A stretch of 64,000 nt of DNA from Eurosta solidaginis (GCF_040869045.1 NC_090319.1:372387601-372451600), one strand, 5' to 3'; counted from the stretch's first letter, positions 32,936-46,324 are shown. Numbers and translations are program-made. Notes: generated by a model from the sequence alone, not told the origin.

Positions 32936-33843
32936 TATTATGTTCTTGTTTTAATTTTGCTATTATTTACATTTTCCCACCTTAATGTAATTAACTTTCT
33001 TTTAAGGCTTCTAAACATCAACTAATAATGTTCCAATTTTTTCACATTTTGTTTAAATGAGGAATTTCTATTAGTATTTCTGATAAATTTATAATGCTTA
33101 AATGTAGCAGATATCTAACTTTTTTAATTATATTTAATGTTTACAATGTCAACAATTGATTGTTCTTAAAGTTTACCTTAAAGAGCTCAAAATTAATGTA
33201 AGTTATTTTGCCTCAAATTGAAAAACAAAATAAATAGTGCTAAAAAAATCTGTTTAGTTTTCTTCGAAGTGAATTTGGTGGTTCGGACGATTGTTTGACG
33301 GTAAAAAGGATATGATAATATTGCAAGACTTAAGATTTCTGTAGCGTTATATTTAAGCGTTAAATATTAAACTGTCCCATTACCCATTATTTCTGGTGCT
33401 TCTCCCCTCAGTTTTAGATATTCAGTACAATCAGTCAGATACCTAATCAGCACGACAAAGAACTGTTACAACAAACCCAATAGCATAATTTATTTTCGGA
33501 TTTTTTAGAATTGCTTATTACTGATGGGTCTGGCAGATGTAAACTAGCCCTCGACAGCGAAGTTATTCAAAAGGGTTGTCGATGATTAATCCTAAGTCCA
33601 AACACAGGAAATCTTTCTATTGACCTTAAACCTAAGTGTTGGAGTGTTCCTTTCTTGATAATATACCGACAGTCGCATGGAAGACGTGACAGGTTTCATT
33701 ATTTGTTTAGAAGACTAACACGATTGAAACATCGGAATTTGAAAAGTGCAAGTTTTCATTGGTAACGACAAAACATGGTTGTATTTTCTAGAAACTTTTT
33801 TTATTAGAATGCCAAAAACCAAAAAATATTCTATACTATAACA
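32936..33843. other. Unassigned AT-rich sequence
   Basis: Nothing recognised on either strand. Confidence 0.5.
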
Positions 33844-36800
33844 AACAAGTGGGACGAGAGTGTATTCGGCTGTGCCGAACACCTCGAGCTTCATGAATGC
33901 GCCGTTCGTATGGAAGCAAATATATAATTAATTTGTACTTTATTTCAGTTACGATTGCCATTTAAGTTCGTGTCCGGTTTTAATTTTGGCGCATTTGCAG
34001 AAACCGGCTTGGTTTGAATTCCGCTTCGCCTACGGTTTCAGTTTCGGTTATGGCTTATTTTCTCCTTTCGATCTATGTTTTGATCTGATTTCGACCTCGG
34101 TTTTGATCCTGGTTGATTTCCGGTTCCTTAATCAGTTTATTTATTCATTTATTAACATATATTCATCCTGACACAACAATTTTGAAAAAAATTATTTAAC
34201 AGTGCCAGTCACGTATGATATAATAAGATATTAGCTGTATTTCGTTGCTAACTATTACAATTAAAACACTAGCTAGCGTACCGAATTGCATGGAAAGCAA
34301 CGATAAAAAGTAATCGAGTTGAGTTGGCTAAGCGGTTTCAGTTGAAATATATTTACGCTTAATAAAAATTAGCAAAATCGGAGAAGGACCACGCCCACTT
34401 TTAAAAAAAAAATTTTTTTAAAGTAAAATTTTAACAAAAAATTTAATATCTTTACAGTATATAAGTAAATTATGTCAACATTCAACTCCAGTAATGATAT
34501 GGTGCAACCAAATACAAAAATAAAAGAAAATTTCAAAATGGGCGTGGCTCCGCCCATTTTCATTTAGTTTGTCTAGAATACTTTTAATGCCATAAGTCGA
34601 ACAAAAATTTACCAATCCTTCTCAAATTTGGTAGGAGCATAGATTCTATGACGGTAACTGTTCTCTGTGAAAATGGGCGAAATCAGTGGAAGCCACGCCC
34701 AGTTTTTATACACAGTCCACCGTCTGTCATTCCGCTCGGCCGTTAACACAATAACTTGAGCAAAAACCGATATATCTTTACTAAACTTAGCCCACGTATT
34801 TATCTGAACTCACTTTATCTTGGTATAAAAAAAAGCCGAAATCCGACCATTACCACGGCCACTTTATCGATATCGAAAATTACGAAAAATGAAAAAAATG
34901 CCATAATTCTATACCAAACACGAAAAAAGAAATGAAACATGCCAGTTACCATGTTTCATCCCTTGGTTTATTGACGCAAAATATAACTTTGGAAAAAACT
35001 TTGTAAAATGGGTGTGACACCTACCATATTAAGTAGAAGAAAATGAAAAAGTTCTACAAGGCGAAATCAACAACCCTTGGAATCTTGGCAGGAATACTGT
35101 TAGTGGTATTGCATATATAAATAAATTAGCAGTACCCGACAGATGATTTTCTGGATCACCTGGTCCATATTTTGGTCGATATCGCGAGAACGCCTTCACA
35201 TATACATTTAAGGGCCACTCGCTTTTAAAACCCTCATTAATACTTTTAATTTGATATCCATATCGTACAAACACATTCTAGAGTCACCCCTGGCCCACCC
35301 TAATGGCGATATCTCGAAAAGGCGTCCACCTATAGACCTAATGCCCACTCCCTCTTAAAATGCTCAGTAACACCTTTCGTTTGTAACCCATATCGTAAAA
35401 ACATTCTAGAGTCACCCCTGGCCCACCCTAATGGCGATATCTCGAAAAGGCGTCCACCTATAGACCTAATGTCCACTCCCTCTTAAAATGCTCAGTAAAA
35501 CCTTTCGTTTGATACCCATATCGTACAAACATTCTAGAGTCACCCCTGGCCCACCCTAATGGCGATATCTCGAAAAGGCGTCCACCTATAGACCTAATGC
35601 CCACTCCCTCTTAAAATGCTCAGTAACACCTTTCGTTTGATACCCATATCGTACAAACATTCTAGAGTCACCCCTGGCCCACCCTAATGGCGATATCTCG
35701 AAAAGGCGTCCACCTATATACCTAATGCCCACTCCCTCTTAAAATGCTCAGTAACACCTTTCGTTTGATACCCATATCGTACAAACATTCTAGAGTTACC
35801 CTTGGTCCACCTTTATGGCGATATCTCGAAAAGGCGTCCACCTATAGAACTAAGGATTACTCCCTTTTAAAATACTCATTACCACCTTTCATTTGATACC
35901 CATATCGTACAAACACATTCTAGAGTCACCCTGGCCCACCCTAATGACGATATCTCGAAAAGACGTCCACCTATAGACCTAATGCCCACTCCCTCTTAAA
36001 ATGCTCAGTAACACCTTTCGTTTGATACCCATATCGTACAAACATTCTAGAGTCACCCCTGGCCCACCCTAATGGCGATATCTCGAAAAGGCGTCCACCT
36101 ATAGACCTAATGCCCACTCCCTCTTAAAATGATCAGTAACACCATTCGTTTGATACCCATATCGTACAAACATTCTAGAGTCACCCTTGGTCCACCTTTA
36201 TGGTGATATCTCGAAAACGCGTCCACCTATAGAATTAAGGATTACTCCCTTTTAAAATACTCATTACCACCTTTCATTTGATACCCATATCGTACAAACA
36301 CATTCTGGAGTCACCCCTGGCCCACCCTAATGGCGATATCTCGAAAAGGCGTCCACCTATGGACCTAATGCCCACTCCCTCTTAAAATGCTCAGTAACAC
36401 CTTTCGTTTGATACCCATATCGTACAAACATTCTAGAGTCACCCCTGGCCCACCCTAATGGCGATATCTCGAAAAGGCGTCCACCTATAGACCTAATGCC
36501 CACTCCCTCTTAAAATGCTCAGTAACACCTTTTGTTTGATACCCATACCGTACAAACATTCTAGAGTCACCCTTGGTCCACCTTTATGGCGATATCTCGA
36601 AAAGGCGTCCACCTATAGAACTAAGGATTACTCTCTTTTAAAATACTCATTACCATCTTTCATTTGATACCCATATCATACACACCTACCATATTAAGTA
36701 GAAGAAAATGAAAAAGTTCTACAAGGCGAAATCAACAGCCCTTGGAATCTTGGCAGGAATACTGTTAGTGGTATTGCATATATAAATAAATTAGCAGTAC

Positions 36801-38985
36801 CCGACAGATGATTTTCTGGATCACCTGGTCCATATTTTGGTCGATATCGCGAGAACGCCTTCACATATACATTTAAGGGCCACTCGCTTTTAAAACCCTC
36901 ATTAATACTTTTAATTTGATATCCATATCGTACAAACACATTCTAGAGTCACCCCTGGCCCACCCTAATGGCGATATCTCGAAAAGGCGTCCACCTATAG
37001 ACCTAATGCCCACTCCCTCTTAAAATGCTCAGTAACACCTTTCGTTTGTAACCCATATCGTAAAAACATTCTAGAGTCACCCCTGGCCCACCCTAATGGC
37101 GATATCTCGAAAAGGCGTCCACCTATAGACCTAATGTCCACTCCCTCTTAAAATGCTCAGTAAAACCTTTCGTTTGATACCCATATCGTACAAACATTCT
37201 AGAGTCACCCCTGGCCCACCCTAATGGCGATATCTCGAAAAGGCGTCCACCTATAGACCTAATGCCCACTCCCTCTTAAAATGCTCAGTAACACCTTTCG
37301 TTTGATACCCATATCGTACAAACATTCTAGAGTCACCCCTGGCCCACCCTAATGGCGATATCTCGAAAAGGCGTCCACCTGTATACCTAATGCCCACTCC
37401 CTCTTAAAATGCTCAGTAACACCTTTCGTTTGATACCCATATCGTACAAACATTCTAGAGTCACCCTTGGTCCACCTTTATGGCGATATCTCGAAAAGGC
37501 GTCCACCTATAGAACTAAGGATTACTCCCTTTTAAAATACTCATTACCACCTTTCATTTGATACCCATATCGTACAAACACATTCTAGAGTCACCCTGGC
37601 CCACCCTAATGACGATATCTCGAAAAGACGTCCACCTATAGACCTAATGTCCACTCCCTCTTAAAATGCTCAGTAACACCTTTCGTTTGATACCCATATC
37701 GTACAAACATTCTAGAGTCACCCCTGGCCCACCCTAATGGCGATATCTCGAAAAGGCGTCCACCTATAGACCTAATGCCCACTCCCTCTTAAAATGATCA
37801 GTAACACCATTCGTTTGATACCCATATCGTACAAACATTCTAGAGTCACCCTTGGTCCACCTTTATGGTGATATCTCGAAAACGCGTCCACCTATAGAAC
37901 TAAGGATTACTCCCTTTTAAAATACTCATTACCACCTTTCATTTGATACCCATATCGTACAAACACATTCTGGAGTCACCCCTGGCCCACCCTAATGCCG
38001 ATATCTCGAAAAGGCGTCCACCTATAGACCTAATGCCCACTCCCTCTTAAAATGCTCAGTAACACCTTTCGTTTGATACCCATATCGTACAAACATTCTA
38101 GAGTCACCCCTGGCCCACCCTAATGGCGATATCTCGAAAAGGCGTCCACCTATAGACCTAATGCCCACTCCCTCTTAAAATGCTCAGTAACACCTTTTGT
38201 TTGATACCCATACCGTACAAACATTCTAGAGTCACCCTTGGTCCACCTTTATGGCGATATCTCGAAAAGGCGTCCACCTATAGAACTAAGGATTACTCTC
38301 TTTTAAAATACTCATTACCATCTTTCATTTGATACCCATATCATACAAACACATTCTAGAGTCACCCCTGGCCCACCCTAATGGCGACATTTCGAAAAGG
38401 CGACCACCTATAGACCAAATGCCCACTCCCTCTTAAAATGCTCAGTAACACCTTTCATTTGATTCCCATATCGTACAACTAGAGACACCCCTGGTCCAGC
38501 TTTATGGCGATATCTCGAAACGGCGTCCACCTAGGGAACTAAGGATCACTCCTTTTCAAAATACTCATTAACAGCTTTCATTTGATACCCATATCGTACA
38601 AACATATTCTAGAGTCACCCCTGGTCCACCTTTATGGCGATTTCTCAAAAAGGCGTTCACCTATAGAACTAAAGCCCATTCCCTTTTAAAATACTCATTA
38701 TCACCTTTCATTTGATACCCATATCGTACAAACACATTCTATAGTCAGCCCTGGTCCACCTTTATGGCGATATCCCTAAATGGCGTCCATCCATAGAACT
38801 ATGGCCTACTCTCTCTTAAAATACTCTTTAATACCTTCCATTTGATACACATGTCATACAACCACATTCCAGGGTTACCCTAGGTTCATTTTTCTACATG
38901 GTGATTTTCCTTTTTTTGTCTCCATAGCTCTCAACTGAGTATGTAATGTTCGGTTACACCCGAACTTAGCCTTCCTTACTTGTTC
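33844..38985. mobile_element. Large non-coding family B element containing a satellite array
   Basis: The left end ACAAGTGGGACGAGAG...CGGCTGTGCCGAACACC and the right end CGGTTACACCCGAACTTAG...TTACTTGT are imperfect inverted repeats. The first 1.1 kb has AAAATGGGCGTGGC-type motifs as in 11398-12622. 35018-38880 is a tandem array. No coding capacity or convincing target duplication, so class is unknown. Confidence 0.5.
35018..38880. repeat. 128-bp satellite array with a duplicated 13-mer higher-order unit
   Basis: The unit of about 128 bp (130 in some monomers) contains CCATATCGTACAAACATTCT, CACCCCTGGCCCACCCTAAT and GATATCTCGAAAAGGCGTCC, about 29-30 units in all. Two consecutive blocks, 35018-36682 and 36683-38347, each 1,665 bp (13 units), are almost identical and share the same atypical first unit; the remaining units (38348-38880) are more diverged. 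Small frames (35029-35274 and 36694-36939) are satellite by-products, not genes. Confidence 0.92.
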
Positions 38986-39800
38986 TTTTTAATTTTTTCC
39001 TTTCCTTTCGGAATCGACCTGCCATTATCATCCCAATGATACCTAGCTGGGAACTGCCGCAGAACTATGGCAATAAGAGGCAGTACTACTTCTCAGTCTA
39101 TCCCCACGCAGTACTTTCAACTTACCTTTTTAACTTTGTGATATAGTATCAAGTGAAAATTGTCCGCACTGCAAAACTTTAGAATCCGTTATTAACTGTC
39201 TCAGTTTTAGGTGGTTTTGAGAAAGAAAAGCGCTGCCTTTGATTAAAAAATTTCAGTACATAGCGCTGATGAGAACAAGTTTGGATGTCCACTGTCTCCC
39301 TACATCCGATTCGCACCAGTTTGAGTATTCATGAAACCTGTGATGCGGAACGAGCACTTTGCGTGACTGTCCCCATTTTTTCTGCATGAAATTATATTGC
39401 TTTTTCTTCCTCTTGTCTTTCATTTTTTTACATTTTCTTGTTCTCCTTAACTCGTTCTTTGATTTCTCTTTTATGATTTCTTTCATTTCCATTAATTGAT
39501 TCGGTGTGTAATGGCGCTCAAGCATTTATAATAATTATTGTTTTACCGAAATTTCTAGATATTGACCTAAATATGAGCTTAGATAAAATACACCTTCTGC
39601 GGTATGGGTAACGAAATTATCGGCAAAATGTGTTAGTTCAATGTGACATGTTGAGTATCTGATGCATGATTAAAATCATGTATTTTGTGTTATTGATGTA
39701 GCGGAAAACAGAGGTTTAGGGGAGTGTTAAGGCAGATTTTCACAAACGCTTTGGTCGCGTTGCTTCTTTTTGACATTTCTACATCGCCATAAGATAACAA
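38986..39800. other. Unassigned sequence
   Basis: The 90-codon minus frame at 39253-39525 is Lys/Arg-rich because of biased AT-rich sequence and shows no family motif. Nothing else supported. Confidence 0.45.
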
Positions 39801-39804
39801 TGCT

Positions 39805-40188
39805 GGGGTTAAGGGGTTAGAATATACCCGCGGTAGGTATGCCTGTCGTAAGAGGTGACTAAAATACCGGATTCAAGGGGTTTGTGTAGCGCAGCCCTTT
39901 CAGGCTGCCAGCGCAATACATAGCTTCTCCAAACAAAATTGTCAACCTCACCTATCCGTGGCGAGTCCTGTTTCATTAACAGCCGATGCTCTGGCGATCC
40001 CGAACTCCTCATGGATCTAGGGGGTGGGAAAGCGGGATGGCCTAGAAGGTCGCATGTGGTCATAACAAATCGTTCCCGAGATGGTCGGGCTTGGTACCGG
40101 AACGTACCGGATCGGCATCCGGCAAAGGACTATCAACTCGATAACACTGCCAAAGGCCTTCGGGGAGTGTCCTTATCGCTACAACAAC
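39805..40188 (+). mobile_element. CAA-tailed retroposon (family A), near full length
   Basis: Head GGGGTTAGAATATACCCGCG, internal GTAAGAGGTGACTAAAATACC and GGATTCAAGGGG (pol III B-box-like), distal CCGGATCGGCATCCGGCAAAG and a short CAACAA tail. AATGCTG at both edges is a likely target duplication. Confidence 0.8.
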
Positions 40189-40190
40189 AT

Positions 40191-40500
40191 AATGCTGCCT
40201 TTACAATGTTATGAAAGATGAAAGGAAAACAAGAGATTGAAAGTGAGGGATGAACGGGGTTATACACGTAGATGGATCCTGGAGTTGTAAGATATTAACT
40301 CTCAAATGAGACGTGTAACATTTTTCATGGCAAAAAAGGTACAAAATGACGAATATTACCATCTCTAAGGTTAGTAAATAAAGGCACAGCAACATTTAAG
40401 CAAGCTACGTAAACACATTAATCATCATGTACACACATACATGCAAGCAGCAGAGAGATACTCACAAACGCATGTCATTATCATGAAACACTGAAAACAA
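40191..40500. other. Unassigned AT-rich sequence
   Basis: Nothing recognised. Confidence 0.5.
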
Positions 40501-40790
40501 AAATCTCAAATGTTGGAGAAAAACATTGATTCTCAGTTTGATATTCAACATTATTTATCATTTGAAACAAAATATTTTCTCGACTTTTCCTCAAACGTCG
40601 ATCTTCATCTTGAGAATAATTTGAGACATACTTGAAATTTTTTTTCTCTCAAATGTTTGAGAAAACATTAATTCTCAGTTTGATATTCAGCATTATTAAT
40701 CATTTGAAGCTAAATATTCTTCCAACTTTTTCTCAAATGTTGTTCTTCAACTTGAGAATGGTTTGAGATATACTTGCATTTCGTTCCATT
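40501..40790. repeat. Two direct copies of a unit of about 148 bp
   Basis: TCTCAAATGTTGGAGAAAAAC...TTGATATTCAACATTATT at about 40505 recurs at about 40653 with a few changes. A partial inverted piece (CTCAAATGTATATCAAACTG) follows near 40965. No coding. Confidence 0.7.
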
Positions 40791-41527
40791 CTGGTTGAAA
40801 ACCATCGATATCGTGGAATATTTTCGTTAATAATAATGTGAATACTTTTTGCGCCAATGTGTCTAAATTTTAAAGTACATAATAAGTGTTCATGAAACCC
40901 AAAAATAAAATAAAACAGTACAGCATGCTTATTTAACATCACTGCTATAGAAAAGGACTGATTCTCAAATGTATATCAAACTGAGAATTGACAAAAATGT
41001 TTATTGTAGTAGCTGCACCTACTACTTCGCTCACATACACACACGCATATGGTTACACACTACAACAACTCGCGCGTATGGCTGATGACCAGGTAGAGGA
41101 TTCTAGAAGAAGAAACGTCTAGACCATTGTAAACTTTACCAAGTAGCGCTACTAACAGCTGATCGCCCAAAATTAGCACACACACACAAACATCACTATG
41201 GCCATATTAGGGAAATATTTAGGGAAATTCAAGTTAAATTTTTAAACAGACATAAAATGGTATAATTTTGGAATATATAGCATCTAGGACACCTTAATTG
41301 CAGTAATTGAAAAAAATGTTTGCTTATACTCAAGTATTTAATTATTTTTTCTAAATTTATCTTTAATATTGACACAATGATTGAAGGTATATTAATCCAA
41401 TGCAACTCTGCTCTTCCTACTGTTCTTCATTCCACTCCATTCGAGTGCCTTCTTTCACTGAATTCGAGTGCCTACCACTCTATTCGCAACATAACCTCAA
41501 TTTAAGCTGCCAAACTATATAGTAAAC

Positions 41528-42228
41528 CAGAGCCGGCCACACAAATACTAAAACAATTGCATAAGTGTGTGTAAAAATTGAGTGACAACTCCCCACAGTG
41601 TGCTAAAAGAAAATGAAGACTGTGAAGTTCGAAATTAAAAACGACTCTGGTTATTTAATTTCAAGCTAATCCTAACAATATTTACTTATATTCATATAAC
41701 TAAGAACATGGAGGTCGAGCTAGCCAGATAAAAATTTTTATAAAAGAAGGTATGGTGTTTCTTCAATGCAAAATTTACTTAAAAAATCACTCTTTCATTA
41801 AGAAAGAACTACAAAACAAAGTAAATGTAAAGTTAGAAATATATATTTTCAAAACAAAGTTATTCAATAAAAAAAATGTATAAAAATTAATAAAACTAAG
41901 TAGAACGTATAATAAGTTACTTATATTAAATTGTCAATATTTATTAATAATTAATTATTATTAATTATTAATATTTAAATTGTCAATATTAATATGTATG
42001 TTCAAAGGAACTTAATAATACTAGCTAAAACGTATTAAAAGTCACTTTAACATTGCAGCATATTGTTTTTATTATGTGCCCAAAAAGTACCATGGACGTT
42101 TCCTTTTGCATTCACTGTTGATTTTAGTGAGTGACAAGCGAAAACAAACGATCGTGATCGCACATCGTTAGTGTCTGTGTGAAAATACGAACTCAAATTG
42201 CACAATGTGCAACTTTTGGCCGGCTCTG
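41528..42228. mobile_element. hAT-type MITE inside an LTR fragment
   Basis: Termini CAGAGCCGGCCACAC and TTTTGGCCGGCTCTG with a perfect 8-bp duplication TAGTAAAC (41520-41527 and 42229-42236). The CAGAG start fits the hAT consensus. 701 bp. The minus frame at 42047-42250 overlaps its end and has no motif. Confidence 0.88.
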
Positions 42229-42473
42229 TAGTAAACAATGGTCTAGACATTTGGGCAGAGAGTATAAAAGCAGCTGAAGCTGAGTAGTCCGGAAGCAGTT
42301 ATATTTAAGCACGCTATTGGTTCCGAAGTATGTGTTATTGTGAAGTATTTTCAAAGTAGTCTAATAAAGACCATTTTGTATTATTGAATATTGGAGTTAT
42401 TTATTCAACAATTTAGCGATACGAACGTTAGTAGAAGGTTGGAAATAGGCGGAAATTCACTAAATTCGTTACA
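42229..42473 (+). mobile_element. LTR fragment related to the Gypsy element at 52080-58436
   Basis: Shares a TATAAAAGC promoter-like word (42263), GTGTTATTGTGAAGTA, TAATAAAGACCATTTT, ATTGGAGTTATTTATTCAAC and the end ATTCGTTACA with that Gypsy LTR in reverse orientation. It is diverged, with no internal region beside it, so a solo or broken LTR. Its left part lies beyond the hAT insertion and its start was not located. Confidence 0.75.
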
Positions 42474-42539
42474 GTATTTAAGTCAGTTGAACATGGTCTC
42501 ATTTCCCATTTCGATAGATAGATTTCGATGGGTGTGTAT

Positions 42540-43089
42540 TAGGGTGGAGTGATACCCTATGGATTTTTTTTGTTTTTTTTTTTTTTTGTAATGGTCTAGC
42601 AATGAAAAGTTTTCTTTATAAGAGTTAACCAAAACCACCAAATATTATTTTCGTAGGATGGCGTTTTGAGGTGCCCCAGCCCCAAGAAGTTGAGCGAAAT
42701 AATCTCAGATTTCTTTTATTTCTTTTTTAATATACATAACTTTAGTAAAATTACATATTATAACTAAAAACGACAAATTTTAAATGGTGTTTAACAGTTT
42801 TTTGTTGATAATAGTATGTTTCTAATCAAGTGTATAAGTAAACGTTTTACTGGCACATACTAGGCCATGAAAATTAGTAGGCTTTGAAATCAATGAGCAC
42901 AATGACAAAAAAAATAAAAAAAAAAATAAATTTTTTACCTACCTTTTTCAAATTTTAGTTGCGTTGGGGCACCTCTAAACATACGATGAGTGAAATAATA
43001 ATTTTCAACCTTATTTCTGGTCTAGAAAGGCAACTTTCTGGAGGTCAGCCAAAAGCGATTTCGAAAAAAAATAAATTCACTCCACCCTA
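42540..43089. mobile_element. hAT-type MITE, unit 1
   Basis: Ends TAGGGTGGAGTGA and TCACTCCACCCTA with a perfect 8-bp duplication GTGTGTAT (42532-42539 and 43090-43097). 550 bp. Subterminal GAGGTGCCCCAGCC and TTGGGGCACCTC form a second inverted pair. Confidence 0.9.
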
Positions 43090-43584
43090 GTGTGTATATG
43101 TATATTATAATTATTGAAAAGTAGGAGATGCTACTTCTAGAATAAACTAAAAATCGTAATCAGTCATGTTCCAGCTTTCGAAATCTAAACAATCTCATGA
43201 ATAACTGGAACAAGCTCTGACCTACTTTTGTCCACCCAAACGCAAAGACACGCACAGAAAAGAGTTACACAAGATTATTTTTAAAGTAAAAAAAAAAAAA
43301 TTTTAATAAAAAATCTCCAGCACTGAAAGATAAATGTAAAAGAAAAGTTAAACAAAATCCATATTTTCGATATACTTAAGAGAAAGTGCATACAATAAAA
43401 TCAGAAAATTTATTAATTTAAAAAATTTAATTAGAAGGCGCGACAAGAAAAAATTAAGAAGTTATTAAATAAATAAAAATATATAATCTTATGTAAGTAA
43501 AAAATTGTAAGAGAGTAGAAAATCGTGAGAATGAAGAAGTTGCGATGCTAATTTCATGTTTGATTGAAAACCTGTAGTATGTAA

Positions 43585-43956
43585 TTAAATTTCAAATAAA
43601 ATTTTATCAAAGTGTAACTGGGCACTTTTGATTTCTTTTTGAACTAAACTACGTAAGTACCTGGAGATGCCAGCCGAATGTCGGAGGTCATTGCTGAATA
43701 AAAAAATTGCTCTGAGTATGGAGCCTTTTAGTGTTTTTTCGTAAAATTTTAGTGTGATATTTATTTTTCTATTTAGCCAAGCTCTCCCACAACCCGAACT
43801 TGAAGTTTCCCGTAAACGATTTTTAAATAATGTTTGCCCCTTTTTCGTGCTTAAAAATTTCGCTGTATCCCCACAGATCAGAAAGTTAATGCTGTGCCGC
43901 CAAACGTGCCGGAGCCTTGACCTCGCGAGCTCATGACACGAGCACAGAACGTGCAA
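43585..43956 (-). pseudogene. LINE ORF2 C-terminal fragment, unit 1
   Basis: The minus frame of 123 codons begins with MHVLCSCHELARSRLRHVW, matching the C-terminal end of R1/Loa-type LINE ORF2 proteins, where a Cys/His segment is followed by LARxRLRHL. The remainder (ICGDTAKFLSTKKGQTLFKN) is less diagnostic. No reverse transcriptase precedes it, so a 3'-end relic. Confidence 0.55.
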
Positions 43957-44453
43957 TGGCCTGTACTTTGGTACTTTTTATTCCTCCAAAACGGGTTGAG
44001 ATCTGAGCTCTCCTTTGCCAACTCATCAGGCTATACATTATATAAACGGTCGGCAAAAAAAGACCTTAAAGGAAAACTTATACATATCCGTGTAAACGAA
44101 ATTTAGAAACAAGTTCAGCAAAACCGTTGATTGCAACACTTTCAAAATAAACCTTTTTTTTTTTATTTAATTCATGACTATATTTCTTGTGAAAAATATT
44201 GCATATACTAATCGAATCACTATTTTAACAGCTTTCTTTAAAATTATAAAAGTTTTGAAAGAGTGTCGCACTAATCCTTATAACTGTGACCCCAATATAA
44301 ATTCATCTTGAGCGAATGCTCTAAAACTCTTGCGTACGCTCCAGGATATATATGTGGAGTATGTACTGTTTGAGACTATTGCCCAAATGGCGACGGCAGC
44401 TTAAATATGCTTCCTCCGGTATTTCCGATTCTTCTTGTATCGACTGTATGTTT

Positions 44454-44640
44454 TTGTTGTTGTAGCGATCAGGTTACTCCCCGAAGGCTTTGGGGAGTGT
44501 TATCGATTTGATGGTCCTTTGCCGGATACAGATCCGGTACGCTCCGGTAACACAGCACCATTAAGGTGCTAGCCCGACCTTCTCGGGAACGATTTATATG
44601 GCCACATTAAACCTTCAGGCCGTCCCTCCCTCCCCACGCA
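44454..44640 (-). mobile_element. CAA-tailed retroposon (family A) fragment, unit 1
   Basis: Reversed tail TTTGTTGTTGTAGCGATC, then GGATACAGATCCGGTACGCT, truncated at the CCGTCCCTCCC block. A short separate CAACAACAACAA tail piece follows at about 44650-44668. Confidence 0.75.
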
Positions 44641-44822
44641 AGGCCACTGCTACAACAACAACAACAAAGTATCTTTGAAGCAGATTTTTGAAAGTGGCTA
44701 AAAAACCGCTTTTAGAAAATTGTATCTCTTGGAAATTTTTACACATACAAATTTTCGTAAAAATAAGTAATATGCTATTTTCAATAAAACCGGTTCGAAT
44801 ACAATATCGACAGGCTTATATA

Positions 44823-45165
44823 GGGATTCAAGGGGTTGTGTAGCGCAATCCCCTCAAGGGGTTGCCAGCGCAATATATAGCTTCTCCAACCCAATTGTGA
44901 ACTTCACCTACCCGTGGCGAATCCTGTTTCATTAACAAACGAGGCTCCAGTGATCCCAAGCTCGTCACGGAACTAGGGGTGGGGAGGGAGGGATGGCCTG
45001 AAGGTTTAAAGTGGTAATATAAATCGTTCCCGAGATGGTCGGGCTGGTACCTTAATGGTGCTTTGTTATCGGAGTGTACCGGATCTATATCCGGCAACGG
45101 ACCATCAACATCGGTAACACTCCGCAAAGCCTCGGCGAGTGTCTTTATCGTTAATACAACAACCG
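44823..45165 (+). mobile_element. CAA-tailed retroposon (family A), unit 1
   Basis: Sense copy from GGGATTCAAGGGGTTGTG to TTAATACAACAAC. It faces the antisense fragment at 44454-44640, forming an inverted pair within the duplicated unit. Confidence 0.78.
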
Positions 45166-45282
45166 GCTTATATAAGGCGAAGTCTTGACGCACAGCATCT
45201 TTTAATAACTACGATTTAAAATCTATAGAGAGAACATGGTCTCATTTCCCATTTCGATAGATAGATTTCGATGGGTGTGTAT

Positions 45283-45830
45283 TAGGGTGGAGTGATACCC
45301 TATGGATTTTTTTTGTTTTTTTTTTTTTGTAATGGTCTAGCAATGAAAAGTTTTCTTTATAAGAGTTAACCAAAACCACCAAATATTATTTTCGTAGGAT
45401 GGCGTTTTGAGGTGCCCCAGCCCCAAGAAGTTGAGCGAAATAATCTCAGATTTCTTTTATTTCTTTTTTAATATACATAACTTTAGTAAAATTACATATT
45501 ATAACTAAAAACGACAAATTTTAAATGGTGTTTAACAGTTTTTTGTTGATAATAGTATGTTTCTAATCAAGTGTATAAGTAAACGTTTTACTGGCACATA
45601 CTAGGCCATGAAAATTAGTAGGCTTTGAAATCAATGAGCACAATGACAAAAAAAATAAAAAAAAAAATAAATTTTTTACCTACCTTTTTCAAATTTTAGT
45701 TGCGTTGGGGCACCTCTAAACATACGATGAGTGAAATAATAATTTTCAACCTTATTTCTGGTCTAGAAAGGCAACTTTCTGGAGGTCAGCCAAAAGCGAT
45801 TTCGAAAAAAAATAAATTCACTCCACCCTA
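45283..45830. mobile_element. hAT-type MITE, unit 2
   Basis: Duplicate of 42540-43089, two bases shorter in a T run, with the same GTGTGTAT flanks (45275-45282 and 45831-45838). Copied by the segmental duplication, not by a second transposition. Confidence 0.9.
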
Positions 45831-46324
45831 GTGTGTATATGTATATTATAATTATTGAAAAGTAGGAGATGCTACTTCTAGAATAAACTAAAAATCGTAA
45901 TCAGTCATGTTCCAGCTTTCGAAATCTAAACAATCTCATGAATAACTGGAACAAGCTCTGACCTACTTTTGTCCACCCAAACGCAAAGACACGCACAGAA
46001 AAGAGTTACACAAGATTATTTTTAAAGTAAAAAAAAAAAAATTTTAATAAAAAATCTCCAGCACTGAAAGATAAATGTAAAAGAAAAGTTAAACAAAATC
46101 CATATTTTCGATATACTTAAGAGAAAGTGCATACAATAAAATCAGAAAATTTATTAATTTAAAAAATTTAATTAGAAGCGCGACAAGAAAAAATTAAGAA
46201 GTTATTAAATAAATAAAAATATATAATCTTATGTAAGTAAAAAATTGTAAGAGAGTAGAAAATCGTGAGAATGAAGAAGTTGCGATGCTAATTTCATGTT
46301 TGATTGAAAACCTGTAGTATGTAA

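Larger units (their letters stand above)
42489..45231. repeat. 2.74-kb tandem duplication, unit 1
   Basis: Starts GAACATGGTCTCATTTCCC and ends ATCTATAGAG. The next unit (45232-47971) repeats it with only a handful of differences: two T fewer in a homopolymer, one G fewer near 43439, and C/T at 43786. It contains a hAT MITE, a LINE fragment and two family A pieces. Confidence 0.95.

Noticed and set aside
35029..35274. 81-codon frames (also 36694-36939) that look like a duplicated gene
   Set aside because: They are reading frames through satellite monomers, identical because the 13-mer block is duplicated.
35150..38880. CRISPR-like regular repeats
   Set aside because: Contiguous 128-bp satellite monomers without spacers in a eukaryotic genome.
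39253..39525. 90-codon Lys/Arg-rich minus-strand frame
   Set aside because: Composition-driven; no family motif, splice context or homologous block seen.
41006..41527. Full-length solo LTR starting TGTAGTAGCTGC
   Set aside because: A TG start and the CGTTACA end at 42473 are tempting, but flanking bases do not form a target duplication, so only the 3' part is annotated.
42047..42250. 67-codon minus-strand frame
   Set aside because: Crosses the end of a hAT MITE and its target duplication; no protein motif.
44785..44805. GGTTCGAATAC resembling a tRNA B box
   Set aside because: No A box, acceptor stem or anticodon arm at proper spacing.
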